64,000 nucleotides of DNA, taken from NCBI RefSeq assembly GCF_000756715.1, contig NZ_CCSE01000001.1:1270001-1334000 (forward strand), in the 5' to 3' direction. The notes beneath the pieces were generated by a model, which was not told where the DNA came from, did not search any database, and was given only the letters and a program-made list of their open reading frames with translations. Within the stretch, counting starts at the first letter, position 1. Each line of letters starts with the position of its first letter. Origin of the DNA: Jeotgalicoccus saudimassiliensis (GTDB taxonomy: Bacteria > Bacillota > Bacilli > Staphylococcales > Salinicoccaceae). Below, in pieces: positions 54,847-62,989 of this stretch. The position numbers and the translations under genes are program-made.

Positions 54847-54891
54847 CTTAATTTTTTTATCTTTTCTTTTATATATACATACTGCTGAATA

Positions 54892-56223
54892 TTAATTAAT
54901 GAAAAGGAAGTATAATATGAACACTATGAACAGTCCATACATTATAGGATGAACTTCTTTTCTCTTGCCGGCCATAAGCATCGTAATCGGATAGAATATA
55001 AATCCTATCGCAATCCCTGTTGCTATGCTGTATGTGAGCGGCATCATAAATACCGTCAGAAATGCAGGTACCGCAACTTCAAATCTGCCCCATGTGATTT
55101 TTGATAAATTCGAAGCCATTAAAATTCCTACTATTATTAATGCGGGTGCAGTGACTTCGGAAGTAAACGTAACAATCAGCGGCGAGAAGAATATCGCTGC
55201 TAAGAATAACACACCGGTCACTACGGAGGCAAATCCGCTTCGTGCTCCCGCAGCAACACCTGCTGTCGATTCCACATATGATGTCGTCGTGGATGTACCG
55301 AAGATTGCCCCTGTAATCGTCGCAAAAGCATCAGCAAGGAGCGCTTTACTTGCGCGCGGCAGTTTGTTGTCTTTAATAAGGTTAGCCTGTGACGCTACCC
55401 CTACCAGCGTTCCTGCAGTATCAAAGAAATCGACGAACAGAAACGTCAGGACAACAATCATAAACTGTACATTAAATATAGCTTCGAAGTCCATAAGCCC
55501 TTCCAGAGCGGCACCAAATGTCGGTGCAACGCTTGGTACCGAACCGACGACTGCCGACGGCATCGGCACAATACCTGTAACAATACCAAGTACCGCTGTC
55601 GCAATCATACCGACGAAGATTGCAGCCGGTACTTTTTTAGTCATTAATATTACTGTAATTACAAGTCCTGCAAAAGTAAGCAGCACACCGCCACTCTGAA
55701 CATTACCGAGACTGATCAGTGTCGCTTCATCTCCTGCAATAATTCCCGATGATTGAAGACCGACAAATGTAATGAAGAAACCGATCCCCGCGCTGACCGC
55801 CATTTTCATTTCCATCGGGATTGCGTTGATTATGTACTCACGCAGTCCCGTCAGTGTCAGAATAACGAATACCACACCTGAGAATAATACTCCCGTCAGT
55901 GCAGTCTGCCACGGAATTCCCATCGTCAGCACTACTGTAAATGCGAAAAATGCATTCAGCCCCATACCCGGTGCGAGTGCGATTGGATATTTGGCGATAA
56001 TTCCCATAAACAGACAGCCGACAAAAGCAGCGAGACACGTTGCAACAAAGACCGCATTGATGTCCATCTTCATATCATCGGGAACACCCTCTATTCCCTG
56101 CAGCGATAAAATTGAAGGGTTTACTGCGAGAATGTAAGCCATCGACAGGAACGTCGTCAGTCCGCCGATAACTTCTCTCTTAAAATTAGTGTCAAGTTCA
56201 TCGAATCCAAAAAACTTTTTCAT
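54892..56223 (-). CDS. NCS2-family hypoxanthine/guanine-type permease
   Basis: A 443-residue symporter of the PbuG/PbuO (AzgA-like) branch with about 12-14 helices. TTFLSMAYILAVNPSIL, APGMGLNAFFAF, FVDFFDTAGTLVGVA and GTSTTTSYVESTAGVAAGAR are the family's marks. It likely imports hypoxanthine, guanine or adenine. ATG at 56223 follows TTGGAG. It is 23 bp downstream of the YczE-type gene and co-transcribed with it. Confidence 0.9.
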   Translation of the reverse strand: MKKFFGFDELDTNFKREVIGGLTTFLSMAYILAVNPSILSLQGIEGVPDDMKMDINAVFVATCLAAFVGCLFMGIIAKYPIALAPGMGLNAFFAFTVVLTMGIPWQTALTGVLFSGVVFVILTLTGLREYIINAIPMEMKMAVSAGIGFFITFVGLQSSGIIAGDEATLISLGNVQSGGVLLTFAGLVITVILMTKKVPAAIFVGMIATAVLGIVTGIVPMPSAVVGSVPSVAPTFGAALEGLMDFEAIFNVQFMIVVLTFLFVDFFDTAGTLVGVASQANLIKDNKLPRASKALLADAFATITGAIFGTSTTTSYVESTAGVAAGARSGFASVVTGVLFLAAIFFSPLIVTFTSEVTAPALIIVGILMASNLSKITWGRFEVAVPAFLTVFMMPLTYSIATGIAIGFIFYPITMLMAGKRKEVHPIMYGLFIVFILYFLFIN

Positions 56224-56246
56224 AACTAGCTCCAATCAGATTAGGA

Positions 56247-56885
56247 TTATTTAAATTGTATGATCTTCGGATCATTGTAGCCGATAAAGCGGATGAGCAG
56301 TTCTCTCGTATACGGAAAAAACATTTCTATAATCCTGCCGTAAAACAGCACGATTAATATCGTACCTATAAATACCGGACCGCCGAGTATTACACCGAAT
56401 ACCGTTACAATCAGCTCCATTAAAAACCGTGCTCTTGCCATTCTTAAGTTGAATTTCACTACGAGTACAAGCATTAAGGAATCTCTCGGTCCTGCACCGA
56501 GGTTAGGCGTCATATAAAAAGCAGAACCGAATGCTGCAACGAATACACCAAGGGTAAAGTAAACAGCCTGTGCCGGCCAGCTTTCAACGTCAGGCAGCAG
56601 CCAGACAAAGAAATCGATAAATGCACCGATGGTTAACAGATTTACGTACACCCCGCCCTTAGGCAGTGCCTTGACCATAAGCGAAGTAGCGATAACTATA
56701 CCGATTCCGATAATCACCGCCCAGCTTCCGAATGTCAGTCCGACTGACTGCCACAGCCCAAAGTGCAGTACATCCCACGGAGCAAGTCCCATAACGAAAC
56801 CTTTAACCTGCATTGCAACGCCGATTGACATGATGATTAAACCTACAAAGTAAAACAGACAGCGTTTGACAAAGCTACGCGACAC
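56247..56885 (-). CDS. YczE/YitT-like membrane protein
   Basis: A 212-residue protein with about five helices. LAPWDVLHFGLWQSVGLTFG and NLGAGPRDSLMLVL are the paired motifs of the YczE/YyaS family. Function is unclear; one Bacillus member affects antibiotic synthesis. Likely in an operon with the purine permease. Confidence 0.82.
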   Translation of the reverse strand: MSRSFVKRCLFYFVGLIIMSIGVAMQVKGFVMGLAPWDVLHFGLWQSVGLTFGSWAVIIGIGIVIATSLMVKALPKGGVYVNLLTIGAFIDFFVWLLPDVESWPAQAVYFTLGVFVAAFGSAFYMTPNLGAGPRDSLMLVLVVKFNLRMARARFLMELIVTVFGVILGGPVFIGTILIVLFYGRIIEMFFPYTRELLIRFIGYNDPKIIQFK

Positions 56886-56999
56886 TCTATCACTCCTATT
56901 ATAATAAGTATAAAGCTTTACCAGTTGGTTTTAATCTCAAATACAAGTATATTATACACCTATTCTCACATAAATCTATGCTAAATCCGGACATTTTCA

Positions 57000-57031
57000 A
57001 TTTTTTAGACCCTATTGTTTGTCTAAAAAAT
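57000..57031. promoter_or_regulatory. Inverted repeat in a divergent intergenic region
   Basis: An 11-bp perfect inverted repeat ATTTTTTAGAC / GTCTAAAAAAT with a 10-base loop lies between the YczE-type gene and the small plus-strand gene. It looks like a terminator but no gene is read into it, so an operator or an attenuator in the leftward leader is more likely. Confidence 0.45.
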
Positions 57032-57042
57032 ATTGTTTTCTC

Positions 57043-57070
57043 TTCACAATTAAAAACGTTCATTTATGAT
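57043..57070 (+). promoter_or_regulatory. Promoter of the small gene and drug exporter cluster
   Basis: TTCACA (57043-57048), 16 bp, TATGAT (57065-57070). A second TATGAT overlaps by one base at 57070-57075. Confidence 0.6.
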
Positions 57071-57102
57071 ATGATATTAGTTAAGTTTAGGTGGTGGTAA
57101 AA

Positions 57103-57270
57103 ATGGATTTGGAAAGCAAATTACAGGAATTAAAATACGAATATGTACACCTCCAGGGTGATTTGGAAAAAATCGAGTCCACAGGTCAGCCGACTGAAAA
57201 AATGACCGACAGACTCCACGAGCTTGAAAGGCAAATTAAAGAAGTACGCCAGCAACTAAAAAATAAGTAA
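57103..57270 (+). CDS. Small coiled-coil protein, 55 residues
   Basis: A short gene with ATG after GGTGGTGG. The 55-residue product is highly charged and has heptad spacing (LQELKYEYVHLQGDLEKIE and LHELERQIKEVRQQL), predicting a helical hairpin. Small proteins of this kind are annotated in staphylococci (SE1832-type), but I am unsure of the match. It lies 19 bp upstream of the MFS gene, so it is probably the operon's first gene. Confidence 0.72.
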   Translation: MDLESKLQELKYEYVHLQGDLEKIESTGQPTEKMTDRLHELERQIKEVRQQLKNK

Positions 57271-57289
57271 GTTCAGGACGTGTATATAA

Positions 57290-58444
57290 ATGAAGAGAAT
57301 GATTACCCTGATAATGATCATTCAGTTTTTAATATACTTCGGGTTCAGTATGATTATTCCGGTCATCCCCGAATTAGTGAATCAGCTGGGTGTCAACACG
57401 ATACATATGGGACTGCTGCTTGCGATTTACTCGCTTGCAAGCTTTCTGTCAGCTCCGTTCTTTGGCAGACTGTCAGATAAAATCGGCAGACGCCCGCTTC
57501 TCCTCGGCGGACTTGCGGCGTTTGCATTCAGCTTTTTAATCTTCGGGCTGTTTATCGATAATCTGATTGTCCTCTATATAAGCAGAATTATCGGAGGTGC
57601 CGCTTCAGGCGCGCTGTATACCGCGACGACGAGTATGGTCGCAGACATTACAACGCGCGAAGAGCGGACGAAGTACATGGGACTGGTCGGCATGTGTGTC
57701 GGACTCGGATTTATTTTTGGACCGGGTGTCGGCGGACTGCTTGCAGGCATCTCGCTGAGCTTCGCCTACTATATGACTACCGTCGTCATTACATTCGCAC
57801 TGATTTTCAGTTTCTTTAAAGTTGCTGAAACATATCGTCAGTCGACTCAGCAGACACCGAAAAAAATTACGCTGGCTTCCGATTACTTTACGCAGCCGAT
57901 CGGTATTCTCCTCGTCGGAACATTTTTCGTTATGTTCTTTATGAGCGGAATGGAAAGTACGTTCCAGCTGCTCGGGCAGGACCGGATTGATATTACACCG
58001 ACTGAAATGGGCATACTGTTTTTCATCGGTGGAATCTTTAATGCACTGACTCAGGGTGTATATATAAGGAAGCTTAAAGACGGACAGGAGAAAAAAGCAA
58101 TGGTTGCCGGACAGATTATGGCTGTCACCGCTTTTATAATGCTGCCGTTTATGACCGGCCTTATATACGCAGGAGTATGTATTGTTCTCCTGATGACGGG
58201 GAACGCACTCGCAAAAACTTTAATGACATCACAGATCACAAAAGAAGCATCAGCACACGATATGGGACGCGTTACTGCAACGACGTATTCCCTGGACAGT
58301 CTCGGCAGAATTTGCGGACCGCTCGTGTTTAACGCGCTGTTCCTAATATCAGCCGGTCTGCCGTTTTACTTCGGTGCCCTGATGACTGTGCTGTCGACGC
58401 ACTTTATTTTCCAATATTACAGAAAACGAGGGAGAGTCGCATGA
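57290..58444 (+). CDS. MFS multidrug-type exporter (NorA/Bmr-like)
   Basis: A 384-residue protein with 12 helices. Motif A is GRLSDKIGRRP after helix 2, and the exporter-type motif C is GFIFGPGVGGLLAG in helix 5. These put it in the DHA1 drug:proton antiporter group, close to NorA and Bmr. Substrate unknown. The last codons overlap the next gene by 4 bp (ATGA). Confidence 0.85.
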   Translation: MKRMITLIMIIQFLIYFGFSMIIPVIPELVNQLGVNTIHMGLLLAIYSLASFLSAPFFGRLSDKIGRRPLLLGGLAAFAFSFLIFGLFIDNLIVLYISRIIGGAASGALYTATTSMVADITTREERTKYMGLVGMCVGLGFIFGPGVGGLLAGISLSFAYYMTTVVITFALIFSFFKVAETYRQSTQQTPKKITLASDYFTQPIGILLVGTFFVMFFMSGMESTFQLLGQDRIDITPTEMGILFFIGGIFNALTQGVYIRKLKDGQEKKAMVAGQIMAVTAFIMLPFMTGLIYAGVCIVLLMTGNALAKTLMTSQITKEASAHDMGRVTATTYSLDSLGRICGPLVFNALFLISAGLPFYFGALMTVLSTHFIFQYYRKRGRVA

Positions 58445-58758
58445 CATTACTAACACTCCTCATGCTTTTAATCTATATAGTTATCAGTGCGGCTACTATA
58501 TTAAGTATGCGTTCGCGTACTCTTGATATTGCACGTTACATTTCCGGCGCCGCCTTTTTACTGATGACTGTGACGTTCAGTCTGTCGCTGACGAGTCCGG
58601 ATTTGTTTATCGTGCTGGCACTTGCATTGTGTATCGTGCTGTCGGTGGAAATTACAGCTTTTAAAGAATCTAAAGGCGACCGTGCAAACTTGTTTTTAGT
58701 GCACGCATTTACGCTGACGATGGCACTTGTACTTATTATATTTCTGATTACGCTGTAA
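58441..58758 (+). CDS. Small membrane protein in the MFS operon
   Basis: A 105-residue protein with four hydrophobic segments and few charges. I do not recognise it. Start overlaps the exporter stop, so it is translationally coupled and probably relates to the same function or membrane site. Confidence 0.7.
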   Translation: MTLLTLLMLLIYIVISAATILSMRSRTLDIARYISGAAFLLMTVTFSLSLTSPDLFIVLALALCIVLSVEITAFKESKGDRANLFLVHAFTLTMALVLIIFLITL

Positions 58759-58770
58759 GGAGATGTGAAC

Positions 58771-59046
58771 ATGAGACGGGTTATTTTAATATTGCTGATG
58801 TTAATTCAAATACTGTTCTTTATAAACTATACGATTAACGACGGCATTATATTCTACAATATCTATATATGGTTCACTCTCGCAGCGCTGGCAATCATTA
58901 CAGGCATCCGGGCATTCCGTTCGGAGCCTCATTTAAATGAAAGCCGTCATATGCACTCATATTTCTCACTCGCACTGATTATCGTCTCCTGTGCGTCCGT
59001 ATTGTTCATACTGTATATCGCTATTATGCAGCCGTATTATTTATAA
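58771..59046 (+). CDS. Small membrane protein, end of the MFS operon
   Basis: A 91-residue protein with three hydrophobic segments; unrecognised. AAGGAG lies eight bases before the ATG at 58771; an in-frame GTG two codons upstream is less likely. Followed by a strong terminator. Confidence 0.7.
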   Translation: MRRVILILLMLIQILFFINYTINDGIIFYNIYIWFTLAALAIITGIRAFRSEPHLNESRHMHSYFSLALIIVSCASVLFILYIAIMQPYYL

Positions 59047-59051
59047 TAAGA

Positions 59052-59085
59052 TGAAAACCCATCCGGATATCCGGATGGGTTTTCA
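59052..59085. terminator. Bidirectional terminator between convergent genes
   Basis: A 34-bp perfect palindrome centred on GGATATCC with AAAA/TTTT ends (59052-59085). It serves the MFS operon and the femX-like gene. Confidence 0.92.
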
Positions 59086-59090
59086 ATTGT

Positions 59091-60344
59091 CTATTTTCTT
59101 TTAACAATTTTGTTCAGTTTCATCTTGCTCTTCTGGAACAGCGGGAACATGACTTCTGCCATCGTATACAGCGGACGGTTCGTGACGTAGTCAAACTCAC
59201 CGATCTTATCCGACACTTCTGTACCCCACACTTTTTTAAACTGCCACAGACCGAAGTGTTCGTCCTCTTTGTCCGGCTCCACCGATACGCCGCCGAAATC
59301 ATATGACTCTGCACCATGTTCACGTGCATACTGCATCATATGCCACTGCATGTGATGGTTCGGCAGAAATTCCCTGTAATCATTTGATGATGCGCCGTAC
59401 AGATAGTAAGACTTATGTCCTGACTGTGCATATAACGCTCCTGACAGCAGTACGCCGTCCGGGTGAGAGCGTTTAATTTCTTTCATCGTCCCGAGCTGGG
59501 CTTCTAGTTTCGACATGCGGTTATTTAAATTATCCAGCTGGTTCTGTTTCTTCCTGTCGTCTTTAATCTTTTCAGCTTTACGGATATCCCTGTTTACTTT
59601 TTCTGTATCTTGCTCTAAAGACTCCACCGCTTCTTTCGGCATCAGTTTCACCATAAAGAGCTCCATATGTCCTGCCGGGTTCAGATTATCGTACAGCGAT
59701 TCAAAATAAGTAATATCTCTGGTCAGGAATCCGTCTCGCTCTCCCGTTTCTTTCATCAGCTTAACAAACTCAGGCAGCTCTTCCCGCCCCGCTTTATAAA
59801 CAACTGTCCCCGCCCGGAGTGAGTTACGGACTTTCGTACGGTTATTCCTTTCAAAACTTTGGAGAAGCGCCTTATCATCTACGCTGACATCTGTGACCAT
59901 CGTCGTACGGGGCTGGATAACATCTTTGCTCATCCCGTCTGTCAGCCCGTGGTGCTTAAAGCCGATTGACTTCAGGTACTCAATCGTCTCTTCGTTACCT
60001 GAAGCGGGTATATCCGGATCTATTTTAATCGTATACGACTTTTCATCCGCCGCTATTTTTTTCGCTTCTTCAAGCAGTGCATTAACGACTTCCCTGTCAT
60101 TATAATCGCAGACAAATCCGCGCGATGCGTAGCACATCGTAAAGAAGGTTTTCGGCACTTTTTTAAACAGCAGCATTGCAGCTCCTTCGACTTTGCCGTT
60201 ACGTCCTACAGCAATACGTCTTGAGTACCATCCCGTCAGTTCTTTTGAGCCTGCCCACGATGTCAGCTGCAGCAGGTCGCCGGCAGTGTGTGATGCAACA
60301 AATTCATCGTGCATTTTATCTGTAATATTCAGTACTTCAACCAT
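59091..60344 (-). CDS. Fem-family peptidoglycan aminoacyltransferase (FemX/FmhB-like)
   Basis: A 417-residue enzyme using aminoacyl-tRNA to extend the pentapeptide side chain of lipid II, the base of the interpeptide bridge. Two GNAT-like domains flank an antiparallel coiled-coil arm (about 243-290: EKVNRDIRKAEKIKDD, LNNRMSKLEAQLG) that is diagnostic of Fem proteins. It stands alone, as fmhB does in S. aureus; femA and femB usually form a pair. The FmhB assignment within the family is an inference. Confidence 0.85.
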   Translation of the reverse strand: MVEVLNITDKMHDEFVASHTAGDLLQLTSWAGSKELTGWYSRRIAVGRNGKVEGAAMLLFKKVPKTFFTMCYASRGFVCDYNDREVVNALLEEAKKIAADEKSYTIKIDPDIPASGNEETIEYLKSIGFKHHGLTDGMSKDVIQPRTTMVTDVSVDDKALLQSFERNNRTKVRNSLRAGTVVYKAGREELPEFVKLMKETGERDGFLTRDITYFESLYDNLNPAGHMELFMVKLMPKEAVESLEQDTEKVNRDIRKAEKIKDDRKKQNQLDNLNNRMSKLEAQLGTMKEIKRSHPDGVLLSGALYAQSGHKSYYLYGASSNDYREFLPNHHMQWHMMQYAREHGAESYDFGGVSVEPDKEDEHFGLWQFKKVWGTEVSDKIGEFDYVTNRPLYTMAEVMFPLFQKSKMKLNKIVKRK

Positions 60345-60409
60345 AATTTCTCACCAATCATTTCTTTATTATTTCTGATATAATAAATCCCCAAAGGGAG
60401 CGTGCAAAA

Positions 60410-60658
60410 ATGAAACAGATTATTTTAATTTTATTTGCAGCATTTAACATTTTCAACGTTATAAATATTTCAGCATCATACCAGCATGATGATCTCATCG
60501 CCCTGCTCAGTACGAGAGTTATCTTCCTGGCAGTGTCCATCATTCTATCTGTATTATTTCTGATTGCCGGTGCCGGGAAAAGCGTTAAGATTTTAGCCGC
60601 CGTTACAATCATCACAGGACTGGCGCACTTTATCGCCATACTGTTAATTTACATTTAA
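60410..60658 (+). CDS. Small membrane protein
   Basis: An 82-residue protein with three hydrophobic segments and a short charged loop (SYQHDD). Unrecognised. GGGAG precedes the ATG. It is divergent from the femX-like gene and lies 70 bp upstream of the nadR-like gene. Confidence 0.65.
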   Translation: MKQIILILFAAFNIFNVINISASYQHDDLIALLSTRVIFLAVSIILSVLFLIAGAGKSVKILAAVTIITGLAHFIAILLIYI

Positions 60659-60661
60659 TTT

Positions 60662-60675
60662 CTACAATATTGTAG
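60662..60675. promoter_or_regulatory. 14-bp perfect palindrome upstream of nadR
   Basis: CTACAATATTGTAG lies 54 bp before the nadR-like start and 11 bp before a TTGACA hexamer (60686-60691). It has no loop or T-run, so a dimeric repressor site is more likely than a terminator. No matching -10 was found at standard spacing. Confidence 0.4.
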
Positions 60676-60728
60676 CATATTTCTTTTGACAGTTCTTTTT
60701 AAACTATCTGGATGGGGAGTCGATATAA

Positions 60729-61781
60729 ATGAGAGATCTCGGAATATATTTCGGCACGTTCGCTCCGTGCCACGTCGGTCATTTCGAACAGATTGTCAGA
60801 GCGAAACGGGAAAACAGGCATGCAGTCGTTATTATAAGCGGCTATGACGGTGACCGCGGTGACTCCATCGGCATGAATCTTGAGCACCGCACCCGTGCAA
60901 TGCGCCAGCTGTTAAGAAACGACAGTAATGTTTCTATTCTCGAATTAAATGAGACGGATATCCCCCGTTATCCGACGGGCTGGAAGCCGTGGCTTGAAAT
61001 GCTTGAAAGCCTGATTATCCAGGCGATAGAGTCCCTCGATTTCGATGTAAAAAGCACTGCGTTCTACATGGGTGAAAACGAATACCTTGAACCGCTCGAA
61101 AGCTATTTCACAGACAAGTGGCCTGCTGTCGACATTCACATGACGATGGTCGACAGAAAGATTCTCGGGATAAGCGGTACAGAAATCAGGGAAACGCCGA
61201 TATTAAACTGGGATTATGTGACGCGGCCGTTCCGCCGCTTTTTCGTCCAGAACGTTCTCGTGACCGGTTCACCGAACAGCGGTAAGTCGATGATTATTGA
61301 AGACCTTGCCCGGAGATACTCGACGAGTTTTTCCGTTGAATATGCCGAAGATTATTTCGACGAACATCAGCTGAAATCTCCCGACCTCGATGCGAAGGAT
61401 TTTCATGCGATCGGTATCGGACAGTTTGAACTGAACCGCCGTCATATTCATTCCAATGCAACGCGCAAAGTGTTTTTTGCAGACACCGATGTGCTTTACT
61501 CCAAAGTTCACAATATGCTTTCCGGACACGACGGCAAAGAATATGTAAATCAGATTTTTGAACATTATATACACCTGCAGTCATGGAGCCTGATTTTAAT
61601 CATGCCCCCTGTGCCGGATGCTTCCGATTACGATAAAGAATTTTACCGTCTGCTTTTGTCACAGCTTGAGCACTACGGCCTGATGGAAAACGCAGTCATT
61701 TTAGACGATACATATCTGCATAATTATAACCGTGCCCACCAGCTGATCGACGAAATTTTAGAAGATGGAAAAGATAACTGA
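60729..61781 (+). CDS. nadR: NadR-type bifunctional NMN adenylyltransferase / nicotinamide riboside kinase
   Basis: A 350-residue two-domain protein. Residues 1-165 form a nucleotidyltransferase with GTFAPCHVGH (His-x-Gly-His) and ISGTEIR; residues about 180-345 form a P-loop kinase with Walker A GSPNSGKS. The pair makes NAD from nicotinamide riboside via NMN. Unlike enterobacterial NadR there is no N-terminal repressor helix-turn-helix. GGGGAG precedes ATG. Confidence 0.85.
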   Translation: MRDLGIYFGTFAPCHVGHFEQIVRAKRENRHAVVIISGYDGDRGDSIGMNLEHRTRAMRQLLRNDSNVSILELNETDIPRYPTGWKPWLEMLESLIIQAIESLDFDVKSTAFYMGENEYLEPLESYFTDKWPAVDIHMTMVDRKILGISGTEIRETPILNWDYVTRPFRRFFVQNVLVTGSPNSGKSMIIEDLARRYSTSFSVEYAEDYFDEHQLKSPDLDAKDFHAIGIGQFELNRRHIHSNATRKVFFADTDVLYSKVHNMLSGHDGKEYVNQIFEHYIHLQSWSLILIMPPVPDASDYDKEFYRLLLSQLEHYGLMENAVILDDTYLHNYNRAHQLIDEILEDGKDN

Positions 61782-61796
61782 ATTTAATGATATTTC

Positions 61797-61805
61797 TGTT
61801 ATAAT
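61797..61805 (+). promoter_or_regulatory. Extended -10 promoter of the aminotransferase-serA operon
   Basis: TGTTATAAT (61797-61805) matches an extended -10 (TGnTATAAT). There is no good -35, as usual for this type. No T-box leader fits in the short 59-bp gap. Confidence 0.65.
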
Positions 61806-61840
61806 AAAATTTACTATTCGTTTATACAGGAGGAATCGCT

Positions 61841-62989
61841 ATGCAAGAAGAGTTACTGCTTACACCAGGGCCGACTCCGGTCGCCCGACGCACGTATCAA
61901 GCTATGTCCCAAGGTATTTTCGGTCACAGAACGAGCCGCTTCAAGGAAATGTCAGCCGGCATACAGGAAAAGCTCCAGCCGCTGTTCGGCACGGATAATC
62001 CTGTTGCTGTACTGACTTCATCAGGTACCAGCGCTCTCGAAGCTGCAATGGTTAACCTCGTTGATGACGGCGATTCTGTTGTATTAATTGTCAGCGGCGT
62101 TTTCGGCGGCAAATTCGCTGATATCGCCGGGCGCTACGATCTGAATGTTCACGTTTATGATGTGACATGGGGAGAAGCTGCCGACCCGAAAGCATTCAAA
62201 GAATACCTGAATGGCCTGGACAACGTTACTGCAGTATTTACACAGGCATGTGAAACCTCTACATCAGTTCTGCACCCGCTGTCTGAACTTGCCGATGTTG
62301 TTCATAACTATAATGAAGATACTTTATTCGTTGTCGATGCCGTCAGTGCACTCGGCGGTGCGGATATGAACATGAAGCGCGATAAAATAGACTGTATCGT
62401 TTCAGGCAGTCAGAAAGCTCTGATGCTGCCTCCGGGACTGGCGTTCGTCGCTGTAAATGACAGAGCTCTGAACAAAGTAAACAGTCTCGGCAACAGACGC
62501 TACTACCTCGATTTAAGAATGTACTTTAAATCGCTGGAAGTCGATTATACGCCGCAGACACCTGCTGTTACGCTGTATCAGGGTCTCGATGATGTTTTAG
62601 ACATGATACACGAAGAAACAATTGAAAAAGTATTTGCACGTCATAAGAACATGCAGAAAATGCTCCGCCGCGGTCTCGAAGCGCTGGAACTTGAGCTCTT
62701 TGTCAAAGAAGAAGCTGCGTCGCCGACAGTAACGGCAGTCACATCGACACCTGAAGAAATTGCACATATTAAAAACACACTTGAGAAAGACTACCACATT
62801 ACCATTGCTGGCGGTCAGAAAGATCTGGCAGGAAAAATTATCCGCATCGGTCACATGGGCTTCATGTTCCCGAAAGATATGCTCGCAATCTTAAGTGCAC
62901 TGGAAGATATTTTAAGCAGACTTCGCGGTAAAAATTACTACGGCAAAGCATTAACAGCCGCTCAGGAGAATTTATATGACAAAGCATAA
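61841..62989 (+). CDS. Class V aminotransferase (alanine-glyoxylate / serine-pyruvate type)
   Basis: A 382-residue PLP enzyme of the AGT/SPT group. LTPGPTPVARRTYQAM at the N-terminus, TSSGTSALEAAM and the PLP-binding Lys in SGSQKALMLPPG are typical. Coupling to serA suggests it provides the transamination step of serine synthesis (3-phosphohydroxypyruvate or hydroxypyruvate), or links glycine and serine; this is inference. Such pairs are known in staphylococci. Its end overlaps serA by 14 bp. Confidence 0.88.
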   Translation: MQEELLLTPGPTPVARRTYQAMSQGIFGHRTSRFKEMSAGIQEKLQPLFGTDNPVAVLTSSGTSALEAAMVNLVDDGDSVVLIVSGVFGGKFADIAGRYDLNVHVYDVTWGEAADPKAFKEYLNGLDNVTAVFTQACETSTSVLHPLSELADVVHNYNEDTLFVVDAVSALGGADMNMKRDKIDCIVSGSQKALMLPPGLAFVAVNDRALNKVNSLGNRRYYLDLRMYFKSLEVDYTPQTPAVTLYQGLDDVLDMIHEETIEKVFARHKNMQKMLRRGLEALELELFVKEEAASPTVTAVTSTPEEIAHIKNTLEKDYHITIAGGQKDLAGKIIRIGHMGFMFPKDMLAILSALEDILSRLRGKNYYGKALTAAQENLYDKA

